From contig DFIX01000021.1 in NCBI GenBank assembly GCA_002371495.1, positions 55,131 to 119,130 on the forward strand: a DNA stretch of 64,000 nt. The letters are read 5' to 3'. The translations under genes and the position numbers were made by a program. The stretch comes from Eggerthellaceae bacterium UBA3686 (GTDB lineage Bacteria; Actinomycetota; Coriobacteriia; Coriobacteriales; Eggerthellaceae). Positions 23,874 to 31,495 of the stretch are shown one piece after another (the stretch's first letter is position 1; every line of letters begins with the position of its first letter). The notes under the pieces were generated by a model. The model was not told where the DNA came from, did not search any database, and saw nothing but the letters and a program-made list of their open reading frames with translations.

Positions 23874-24338
23874 ATGGCACGTTACAACAAGATTTTTGCT
23901 GCTCTGGACGGCGCCCAAACCCAGGAGGCGGTTGCCCGACGCGCCCTCTCGATCGCCCACGACAACAATGCCGAAGTGCTGTTCGGTCACGTCATCGATT
24001 CCGTTCCGTACGAGGCGAACGGCATAGATTTTGCGGCGCTTACCGATGATGGGCTGCAGCGAATCGAGGAGGAGCTCGAGCCGTATCTGACTAGGGCGCG
24101 CAACGATGAGTGCATCCCCAAGCTCGATGTACAGGTGCGTGCTGGCCGCGTTGCCGAGTCGCTCATCGAGTCGCTGATTGACCCGTATGAGCCTGATTTG
24201 GTCATCTGCGGCGTGCGCGGGCTCTCGAACATCAAATACGCTTTTGTGGGAAGCGTGTCGACGCAGCTCATCCGCAACGTCAAGTGCGACGTGCTGGTTG
24301 TGCGCCCCGAGACGCTCGAAACCCATCCGCAAGATTAA
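23874..24338 (+). CDS. Universal stress protein (UspA family)
   Basis: Protein of 154 residues with the Usp alpha/beta fold: KIFAALDGAQTQEAVARRAL at the start, GHVIDSVP in the middle, and the nucleotide loop region GVRGLSNIKYAFVGSVSTQL followed by CDVLVVRPE. The spacing G-2x-G-9x-G-S is that of ATP-binding Usp proteins. ATG 23874 follows AGGAGG. It lies 118 bp after the permease gene and may be co-expressed. The exact stress is not known. Confidence 0.9.
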   Translation: MARYNKIFAALDGAQTQEAVARRALSIAHDNNAEVLFGHVIDSVPYEANGIDFAALTDDGLQRIEEELEPYLTRARNDECIPKLDVQVRAGRVAESLIESLIDPYEPDLVICGVRGLSNIKYAFVGSVSTQLIRNVKCDVLVVRPETLETHPQD

Positions 24339-24351
24339 CTTCTGTCGAATC

Positions 24352-24402
24352 GGCGGGTCTATTGTTGCGTTTCCGTTTGGTAATGCGACAATAGACCCGT
24401 TT
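24352..24402 (+). terminator. Hairpin terminator after the UspA gene
   Basis: CGGGTCTATTGT near 24354 pairs with ACAATAGACCCG near 24388-24399, followed by TTTTTAC. It is long, with a T-rich loop. Confidence 0.8.
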
Positions 24403-24437
24403 TTACTTTGCGATAAAAGAGCCGAGAGGACTCGAAA

Positions 24438-25616
24438 ATGATCAACGAAAGAATGTATGCCCTGGGAAGCCAGCCTAATCCGATTCGCGTGCAGTTCGCC
24501 TACGGCTTGCAGCGCAAGGCCGAAATAGGCGAGGAGAACGTTTATGACCTGAGCATCGGAAACCCCTCGATTCCCGCGCCGCCGGCGGTTCGCGAACGCA
24601 TCGAAGAACTGCTTGAGGAGCCGGCTCAGTCGCTTCATGCGTACAGCATGGCTGCTGGCCTTATGAGTGCGCGTCAGTCGGTTGCCGACAATCTGCGCAA
24701 GCGCTTTGGCATTCAGGCAACTGCGGCAAATGTGTACTTTACCGCGGGCGCCACGGCGGCTCTGTACATCACCACGGCCGCTATTACACATCCGGGTGAC
24801 GAGGTCATTGTCAACGCGCCGTATTTCACGGAGTACAAGGTCATGATCGAGTCGGCGCAATGCACATGCGTCGAAGTCCCCATGCGGGCATCCGATTTCC
24901 AGCTCGATATCGACGCTTTGCGCGATGCGATTAACCCGAAGACCGCTGCCATCGTCATCAATTCGCCGAACAATCCAGTGGGCTGCATCTACACGCAGCA
25001 GAATATCGAAGAGCTTGCCGCGATGCTTACCCAAAAAGAAGAGGAGCTTGGGCATCCGATTTACCTGATCAGCGACGAGCCGTACCGCGAGATCACCTAC
25101 GGGAAGGAAGTTCCGTTCACAGCTAACTTCTATCGTGACACCATCGTATGCTACTCGTGGGCCAAGAGCCTCTCGCTTCCAGGCGAGCGCATCGGCTACA
25201 TCTACGTGTCCGATAACATTCCCAACGCTGCCGAAGTGTCTGCCGCCGTGGGCGGTGCCGGCCGTGCGCTCGGCTTCATCTGCGCGCCGGTACTGTTCCA
25301 GCGCGTGGTCGAGACGTGCATCGACCTGCCGACCGACGTCGAGGCCTATGCGCGCAACCGAAAGCTGCTGACCGATATCATGGACGACTTGGGCTACGAG
25401 TACATCCAGCCCGACGGCGCCTTCTATCTGTGGGTGAAAGCGCTAGAGGACGATTCGCAGGCGTTCTGCGACAAGGCCAAGTCCCATGACCTTCTTCTGG
25501 TCAATTCCGATTGCTTCGGCGTGCCCGGCTGGGCTCGTGCCGGCTACTGCGTCAGCGCCGAAACCATCAAGAACTCTCGTAAGGCTTGGGAGGCTCTGAA
25601 GCGCGACTACGAATAG
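24438..25616 (+). CDS. PLP-dependent aminotransferase, class I/II
   Basis: Protein of 392 residues, fold type I. Markers include YDLSIGNPSIPAPPAV, FTAGATAALYITTAA, NSPNNPVG (the Asn contacts PLP) and the PLP lysine in CYSWAKSLSLPGERIGY. The closest named groups are the aspartate/tyrosine-type aminotransferases of subgroup I-gamma; the amino donor cannot be read. ATG 24438 lies downstream of a terminator, so it is probably its own transcription unit. Confidence 0.9.
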   Translation: MINERMYALGSQPNPIRVQFAYGLQRKAEIGEENVYDLSIGNPSIPAPPAVRERIEELLEEPAQSLHAYSMAAGLMSARQSVADNLRKRFGIQATAANVYFTAGATAALYITTAAITHPGDEVIVNAPYFTEYKVMIESAQCTCVEVPMRASDFQLDIDALRDAINPKTAAIVINSPNNPVGCIYTQQNIEELAAMLTQKEEELGHPIYLISDEPYREITYGKEVPFTANFYRDTIVCYSWAKSLSLPGERIGYIYVSDNIPNAAEVSAAVGGAGRALGFICAPVLFQRVVETCIDLPTDVEAYARNRKLLTDIMDDLGYEYIQPDGAFYLWVKALEDDSQAFCDKAKSHDLLLVNSDCFGVPGWARAGYCVSAETIKNSRKAWEALKRDYE

Positions 25617-25711
25617 CAGGGGCGTAAAAAGATGGTACCGTGCGATTCGGGAACCCAAGACGGGAAAGCTCGGACTTCTGATCAAACCTTGCCGCATTAG
25701 GAGATTGCATT

Positions 25712-26331
25712 ATGAAAACCTCTGGCCTCGGCATTCGTGGACTGTTCAGGATTTCGATCCTTGTCGTCGTTGCACTTGCCTCCATTGCCCTTGCGATCGT
25801 AAGCTTCACGCACGTAACGGCCGAAGAGCGCGCGAGGGCAGAAGCCTCGGTTCGCAGCGAGATAAACTACCTATGCCTGCAGCTAGAGTCCGGCGCCGAT
25901 CGGGCGGAGACGTTTAGCCAGGTTACGGACTCGATGGATGCGGACGCGCAGGAATTGCGGCTGCAAGATTCCACGGATTACAAGCTGTTGTCCGATCCAG
26001 TCGGCGATGTCCTAAAGGGGTATACGCTCGCAGAAACGGGCACCGTTGTTATCGTCGCCGACGAAACGATTGTTGCAAGCGATGATGCACGCATACCCGT
26101 CGGAAGCGATGCGAAGAGCCTTTGGCGTGACCGAAGCTATTGAGCAAAGACGGCGAGTTGTACGGCGAGGGCCGTCTTGAGGCCCTGCTGGGCAAGGCTG
26201 CGGATACCGGTCTCAGCCCCGAGCCTCTGGTCAAAGTCGTGCGGGCCGATGTAGCCTCCTTTGCCCAGGGCACAGAGCAATCCGACGACAGTACCATCTT
26301 GTCGCTTAAAGTCGAATCGTGCGCGGAGTAA
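25712..26331 (+). pseudogene. Decayed sensor SpoIIE-type PP2C phosphatase
   Basis: Two pieces remain. 25712-26143 codes a membrane helix (LFRISILVVVALASIALAIV) and an extracytoplasmic sensor start, ending abnormally after SDAKSLW. From 26140 a different frame codes SKDGELYGEGRLEALLGKAA and DDSTILSLKV, the last 60 or so residues of a PP2C/SpoIIE phosphatase; between them GVTEA, from the same family motif, lies in the third frame (26124-26138). So most of the phosphatase domain has been deleted, with a second small shift. The product is unlikely to be active. Its stop codon lies in the palindrome at 26328. Confidence 0.8.
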
Positions 26332-26360
26332 CCATTTGGGGACTGCCCCCAAATGGTTAC
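26328..26360. repeat. Perfect palindrome holding both convergent stop codons
   Basis: GTAACCATTTGGGG (26328-26341) is the reverse complement of 26347-26360. The TAA of the phosphatase remnant (26329-26331) and, on the other strand, the TAA of the ABC exporter (26357-26359) are both in its outer ends. Related to 41435-41471. Likely two-way terminator. Confidence 0.85.
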
Positions 26361-29300
26361 TCGCTGCGCAGGGCCTCGACGGGGTCTTTGCGGCTTGCAG
26401 AACGCGACGGTATTAGGCCCGCGATGAACGTCAGGAACACGCTGATGCCCACGAGAATGGCGGCGGCCTGCGGCGGCAGCAACGCCACGTTGGGAACGTC
26501 GAACATGTTGTAGACGATTGCGTTGGCGGGAATGCAGCCCAAAGCCGTGATACCTACGCCGAGCAAGCCCGCTATTAGGCCTTCGATGACCGTCTCGGCG
26601 TTGAACACGCGGCTGATATCGCCCTTCGATGCGCCAATCGAACGCAGAATACCGATTTCTTTCTTGCGCTCGAGCACCGAGATGTAGGTGATGACGCCAA
26701 TCATGATTGACGAAACGATCAGCGAGATGGCGACGAACGCAATCAGCACGTACGAGATCATGTTGACGATTGTCGTGACCGAGCTCATGAGCGCGCCCAC
26801 GAGGTCGGTGTACGAGATGACCTTGTCCTCGTCGACCTCGCGCATGTTGTCGTTGTAGCTGTCGAGGATTTCGATCACGTGTTCTTTACCGTCGAAATCG
26901 CGCGGGAAGATGCTGATTTCGGAAGGCTTGGCGAAATCAGCATATCCGAGTTTCTTGAGGTTGTTGTCGTAGGAATGCTCGTCGACGCGCATCATCGACA
27001 CCATGAGCTCTGTGAGCTCTTCTTCGTCCATGTCGAATTTGAAGGCGTTCTTGAACGCCTCCTCGTCGAAGCTCATGCCGCCGCCAAGGGCCGAGGACAG
27101 CTGGCCGAACGCCTTGGTCATCATCTTGCCGAGCTGCTCCTGCAGGGTTTTCGAAATGATTTCGGCATACTGCTTCATCATGTCCTGCATGGCGTCGGCG
27201 ATGACCTTGCTCAGCGCCGGCATCAGGATTTTGGACGTGTATGCGTTGATGAGGTCGGTCACGTAGGTCTGCATCTTGGCGGAAATCTGATTTTGCATAT
27301 CTGCAGAAATCTGACCAGCGTAAGCGCCGGCAATGCGATTCGACATCTCCTGCGAGACGTTATCTTCGGAGGTGTTCATGAGGCCAGCCAGCTGGGACCT
27401 CAATTGCTTGGCAAGGTCTTGGGTGTCGACAGCGGCATACGCTTGGCCGGCGTATTGCGAAAAATTCACGCTCCTTAGGTAGTCGCTGACGTTTTTACCC
27501 GGGTTGCTGACGCGCCAGGCGGAATATCCGCCGACAAGCGAAATCGCCAGATTGTTGAGCGCCTGTTCATCCTTGATTTTAGGCTGCACATTTCCCAAGG
27601 CTTGTGCGAGCTGCTCGTCAGTGACTCCCGGAAGCACCGCGTCGCGAACCTGCTGGTCGGTCAAAGGTTCGCCCGAAGAAAGCGAGAGGTCCGAAAAATC
27701 GGGCGGTGTCACGCCGAGATTCTGTATGTCCTCGGGCTTAAGCTGCAAAGTTGAGGGGTCGATCTTCGTCAGGTCAAGTTTGCTCATATCGATTTGCGAC
27801 ATATCAAGCTTCGACAGATCAAGGCTCGAGAAATCCAGGTTTATATTGCTTAAGCCGCTCGTGTCGAATTTGAACGCGTTCGACAACGCATCCTCGTCGA
27901 CGCTGAACAACGAGTTCATATCGAACTCGTCGTTGGCTTCTTCGTCCTCGTCGTCGAACGCCTTGCCGCTGAATACGTCGGTTTTGGGCTTGTCGAGCTG
28001 CATCTTCACGATCTTGGAGTCGGCAGCTTTTTCGACGATGTGGCGGGTAAGGGCCGGGGTGTAATAGACGCCTGTGGTCAGGGCTGTCGCGCGGGCACCC
28101 TCTTTCGGCATGACGATACCCGAGATGACCAGGTCCTCGCCGTTTTCGACCGCAGCCTTCATGAATTTCTCGTCGTCGGTCTTGTCGACCCACACGTTGC
28201 GTTCCTCGTCGTACTTGTAGAAATCGGTTGCGCTGACCAGCTTGAATTTCATGCTGAGGATATCGTCGTAGGTGATATCGATCTGATCATCAGGCGGATT
28301 GACTTCCTCTTCGTCCACGAACTGCTTGATCATGTCTTCCAGCACATCGGAATCGCGCAGCCCCAGAACGTACGACAGAAAGTCGCTGATGCGGCCCGTT
28401 TGCGATAGTACGAGCACGAGCTCGTTTTCCTTCTCGGGCCAATGTCCGGCAACCACGTCATACGAGCCCGCAACCACGTCGTTTTCCATCATTTCCGAGA
28501 AGACGTCGGTCGACATCGACATCGACATGAGCGAGTTGGTCGACACGCCCGAACCCATGCCGAGGGACTTGAACGAAGTGTCAGGGTTGATTTGACGTAC
28601 CCCGTCACTCGTATCGGGGTCGAAAATCTGCGGCGTAACGGCATACTCGTAGTAGATGCTGTTCGTGTAGTTTTCGATTCCCGATTCGCCGCTGTCGAAG
28701 TAGGCCTTCAGCGCAGCCAAGTCATTCTTCCCAAAGCTTGCGAACATGCGCGTCAGCATCTGCACTTCGCCAATTTTGCCCTCTTCGGGCGTGTATTCTA
28801 AAGCGTTATCGGAACCGTCCGAATCGTCATCGTCGTCAGAACCGCTCATGCCGACGAGCATCGTGGTGAAGTCGAACCCGCTTGACATGATCTGCAGCGG
28901 GTATACCGACAGCGTCTCTTCCTCGACGTTTTTAATGTAGTTGTTAACTCCGTTGGCCAAAGCCAGAATAGCCGCGATGCCGATGATGCCGATCGAGCCG
29001 GCTATGGCCGTCATGACCGTGCGGCCCTTCTTTGTCATCAGATTATTCGCGGAAAGCGAGAGCGCCGTCAAAAACGACATGCTCGTGCGACGCGGCGGTT
29101 TGGCCTGCACGGCGGCAATTTCCTCGGCCGTCGGCTCGTAGGGGTCCGTATCGGAGCGAATGACGCCATCGGCGAGGTTGACGATTCGGGTGGCGTACTG
29201 TTCTGCCAGTTCGGGATTGTGCGTGACCATAACGACCAGGCGGTCTTCGGCAATCTCGGTCAGCAGGTCCATGATCTGCACGCTAGTCTTGGAGTCGAGC

Positions 29301-29812
29301 GCACCGGTTGGCTCGTCGGCCAGCAGAATCTCGGGGTCGTTGATGAGAGCACGGGCAATGGCCACGCGTTGCATTTGGCCACCCGACATCTGACTGGGCT
29401 TTTTGTCCATATGATCGCCCAGGCCCACGCGTTCCAGAGCCTCTTTCGCGCGCTGCCGGCGCTCGTTGCGTGACACGCCCGAAAGCGTCAGGGCCAGTTC
29501 GACGTTCGCGAGCACCGTCTGGTGCGGAATCAGGTTGTAGCTTTGGAACACGAATCCGATGCGGTTGTTGCGGTAGGTGTCCCAGTCGCGGTCCTTGTAT
29601 TTCTTGGTCGATACGCCATCGATGATCAAATCGCCCGTATCGTAGTGATCCAGACCGCCGACGATGTTGAGCATCGTGGTTTTGCCCGATCCCGAAGGAC
29701 CCAGGATTGCGACGAACTCGTTGTCCCTAAACGAAATCGAGACGTTGTCGAGCGCCTTCTGAGTGAAATTACCCGTGGTGTACGACTTGCAGATATTTTT
29801 GAGCTGCAGCAT
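26357..29812 (-). CDS. Fused ABC exporter: ATPase plus MacB/FtsX-like permease, very large
   Basis: Protein of 1,151 residues. Residues 1-235 are the MacB/LolD-type ATPase: Walker A GPSGSGKT, signature MSGGQMQRVAIARAL, Walker B ILLADEP, and a His switch VTHN. A permease follows with one helix at about 270, an extracytoplasmic region of about 700 residues and three C-terminal helices (ending VSVFLTFIAGLIPSRSASRK). The extracytoplasmic part has an acidic Asp/Ser run, a pentad repeat (LDLSK, LDMSQ, IDMSK, LDLTK, IDPST) and long helices. MacB-type proteins move peptides, lipids or lipoproteins. ATG 29812 opens exactly at the ATPase fold. No partner gene is adjacent. Confidence 0.88.
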   Translation of the reverse strand: MLQLKNICKSYTTGNFTQKALDNVSISFRDNEFVAILGPSGSGKTTMLNIVGGLDHYDTGDLIIDGVSTKKYKDRDWDTYRNNRIGFVFQSYNLIPHQTVLANVELALTLSGVSRNERRQRAKEALERVGLGDHMDKKPSQMSGGQMQRVAIARALINDPEILLADEPTGALDSKTSVQIMDLLTEIAEDRLVVMVTHNPELAEQYATRIVNLADGVIRSDTDPYEPTAEEIAAVQAKPPRRTSMSFLTALSLSANNLMTKKGRTVMTAIAGSIGIIGIAAILALANGVNNYIKNVEEETLSVYPLQIMSSGFDFTTMLVGMSGSDDDDDSDGSDNALEYTPEEGKIGEVQMLTRMFASFGKNDLAALKAYFDSGESGIENYTNSIYYEYAVTPQIFDPDTSDGVRQINPDTSFKSLGMGSGVSTNSLMSMSMSTDVFSEMMENDVVAGSYDVVAGHWPEKENELVLVLSQTGRISDFLSYVLGLRDSDVLEDMIKQFVDEEEVNPPDDQIDITYDDILSMKFKLVSATDFYKYDEERNVWVDKTDDEKFMKAAVENGEDLVISGIVMPKEGARATALTTGVYYTPALTRHIVEKAADSKIVKMQLDKPKTDVFSGKAFDDEDEEANDEFDMNSLFSVDEDALSNAFKFDTSGLSNINLDFSSLDLSKLDMSQIDMSKLDLTKIDPSTLQLKPEDIQNLGVTPPDFSDLSLSSGEPLTDQQVRDAVLPGVTDEQLAQALGNVQPKIKDEQALNNLAISLVGGYSAWRVSNPGKNVSDYLRSVNFSQYAGQAYAAVDTQDLAKQLRSQLAGLMNTSEDNVSQEMSNRIAGAYAGQISADMQNQISAKMQTYVTDLINAYTSKILMPALSKVIADAMQDMMKQYAEIISKTLQEQLGKMMTKAFGQLSSALGGGMSFDEEAFKNAFKFDMDEEELTELMVSMMRVDEHSYDNNLKKLGYADFAKPSEISIFPRDFDGKEHVIEILDSYNDNMREVDEDKVISYTDLVGALMSSVTTIVNMISYVLIAFVAISLIVSSIMIGVITYISVLERKKEIGILRSIGASKGDISRVFNAETVIEGLIAGLLGVGITALGCIPANAIVYNMFDVPNVALLPPQAAAILVGISVFLTFIAGLIPSRSASRKDPVEALRSE

Positions 29813-29971
29813 GCGCGTCCCTTGAATATATTGTATGCAATAGATTTTTCGACAAGTATGGCATAACGCAGTGCAAAACGCTATCCAATTACCAAAACGA
29901 TACTTTTAGGTGGCTTTCAGCAGTGCGTATACATGTTTGTGTTACCACCCTGTTGCAGCATTGCCGCGATA

Positions 29972-29998
29972 ACCATTCGGGGGTTGTCCCCTAATGGC
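29972..29998. repeat. Imperfect palindrome at the metA 3' end
   Basis: AACCATTCGGGGG, TTG, TCCCCTAATGGCT: a degenerate member of the ACCATTTGGGG palindrome group. The metA stop (29998-30000 on the minus strand) touches its right edge. Bases 29813-29971 show no other feature. Confidence 0.55.
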
Positions 29999-31116
29999 TA
30001 CTTCCAGGGGTCGGATTCGAACAGGGGAGGCTCTTCGCGGCGGTCGGACCAGGGGTCGTAGCCGTCGTCGTCTTCGTTTTCGGCGCGGGCATAGGTCGGG
30101 GGGACCTTTGCGGGCGTAATGGGGGCCATCGATTCTGCGCGGCGCGGACGCAGTGCGGACTCGTGCCTGCGTGCATCCTCGATCTTGCTCGTTTCGTTTT
30201 CGCCCGCATGCTCGATGTCGTAAGGGGTCGTCTGATACACGTAGTAGTTCAACCAATTGGTGTAGAGCAGCTGCGCGTGCGCGCGCCAATTGGACTTCGG
30301 CGCGTTGGCGGGGTCGTCTTCGGGGTAGTAATGCGCGGGAACCGCAATGTCCAGGCCGCGTGCGATGTCGCGCTCGTATTCCCCGTTGAGGGTGGCGCGG
30401 TCGTACTCGGGATGTCCGAACACGAAGAAATGGCGGCTGTTCTTGCTTTTGGCGATGTAGACACCCGCTTCGTCTGAAACCGCGACGAGCTCGAGGTGCG
30501 GGTGCGCCTCGATGTCTTCTGCGCGCACTTCGGTGTAGCGCGAATGGGGTGCCCAGAACGTGTCGTCGAATCCGCGCAGCAGCGGAGACGTCAGCTTAAT
30601 CTGCCGATGCTCGAATACACCGGACATTTTCGCGGGTAGTTCGTGCTTCTGGATGCCGTAATGGTAGTAGATGCCCGCTTGTGCGCCCCAGCAGATATGC
30701 AGCGTCGAGTGCACGTGCGTGCGCGTCCATTCCATGATGTCACACAGCTCAGGCCAGTAATCGACGTCCTCGAATTCGAGCAATTCTACGGGCGCGCCCG
30801 TGATGATCATGCCGTCGAAGTGCTCGTGATGGATTTCGTCGAACGTGCGGTAGAACGTCTCGAGATGCTGCTCCGATACATTCTTTGCATCGTGACTGGC
30901 CATGCGTAGGAGCGTTATCTCGATTTGCAGCGGCGTGTTCGAAAGCTTGCGCAGGATTTGCGTTTCGGTCGCTATTTTGGTGGGCATCAGGTTCAGCAGT
31001 ATCACGCGCAAGGGACGTATGTCCTGATGCATGGCGCGATACTCGGTCATCACAAATATGTTTTCGCTTGCAAGTTGGTCTGTTGCTGGAAGCGCATCGG
31101 GTATGCGGATGGGCAT
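29998..31116 (-). CDS. metA: Homoserine O-acyltransferase MetA, predicted acetyl-CoA type
   Basis: Protein of 372 residues; residues 1-305 are a standard MetA. The catalytic Cys142 is in LHICWGAQAG, and His235 and Glu237 are in FGHPEYD. Residue 111 is Glu (TGAPVE); in this family Glu111 goes with acetyl-CoA use and Gly111 (E. coli, TGAPLG) with succinyl-CoA, so the product is probably O-acetylhomoserine. About 65 extra C-terminal residues are charged, Pro-rich and probably disordered, with no known role. Start ATG 31116 (MPIRIPDALP) is the family start; in-frame codons upstream to 31347 are not conserved. Divergent from ilvB. Confidence 0.93.
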   Translation of the reverse strand: MPIRIPDALPATDQLASENIFVMTEYRAMHQDIRPLRVILLNLMPTKIATETQILRKLSNTPLQIEITLLRMASHDAKNVSEQHLETFYRTFDEIHHEHFDGMIITGAPVELLEFEDVDYWPELCDIMEWTRTHVHSTLHICWGAQAGIYYHYGIQKHELPAKMSGVFEHRQIKLTSPLLRGFDDTFWAPHSRYTEVRAEDIEAHPHLELVAVSDEAGVYIAKSKNSRHFFVFGHPEYDRATLNGEYERDIARGLDIAVPAHYYPEDDPANAPKSNWRAHAQLLYTNWLNYYVYQTTPYDIEHAGENETSKIEDARRHESALRPRRAESMAPITPAKVPPTYARAENEDDDGYDPWSDRREEPPLFESDPWK

Positions 31117-31236
31117 GGCGGTCTCGATTCTGTACGTTTTGGAACGCTGCCCATAATAGCGCATAAACGCAGGTAGCGTAATTCTGCAGAATAGATGACG
31201 ATTTATCGCTTTGACCTCGAACGGAATTGGCGGGAA

Positions 31237-31495
31237 TATACTCAGCAACAACTTCATATTCGAAATGCGTAGACGAGGAACGCGCAGACGAACCCGTTGC
31301 CAACCGATGCGGCGGGCGGCTGAGAGCCCCTCCGAGCAGTTCGGCATGAAAGCGCTCGGCTCCGCGGACGACCTTCGCGGGCGAAAGGCGCAAGTAAGCT
31401 GAGCCGGCGGCCCCGTTATCGGTCTTGGCGTTATGCCCCGCGGTCCTGGTGCAGCTTGCTGTACTGGGATTTTTGCTTTAGAAAGGGGCTACGGT
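31237..31495 (+). promoter_or_regulatory. Long, GC-rich ilvB leader
   Basis: A TATACT at 31237-31242 (with TTGACC at 31211-31216, 20 nt away) would start a transcript about 245 nt before ilvB. The leader can fold into several stems and has an AGTAAGC ... CCCGTTATC stretch (near 31395-31420) like part of a T-box. The essential TGGTACCGCG sequence is not present, so I do not call a T-box. No Ile/Leu/Val-rich leader peptide is visible. Confidence 0.35.

Noticed and set aside
30004..30030. GTTCGAATCC-like sequence (minus strand), as in a tRNA T-loop
   Set aside because: It lies in the metA 3' coding part (Leu-Phe-Glu-Ser-Asp) and no acceptor or anticodon arm can be folded around it.
31380..31425. 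T-box riboswitch before ilvB
   Set aside because: An AGTA...CGTTA fragment resembles stem II, but the tRNA-end-binding TGGNACCGCG is absent; kept only as an unnamed leader.
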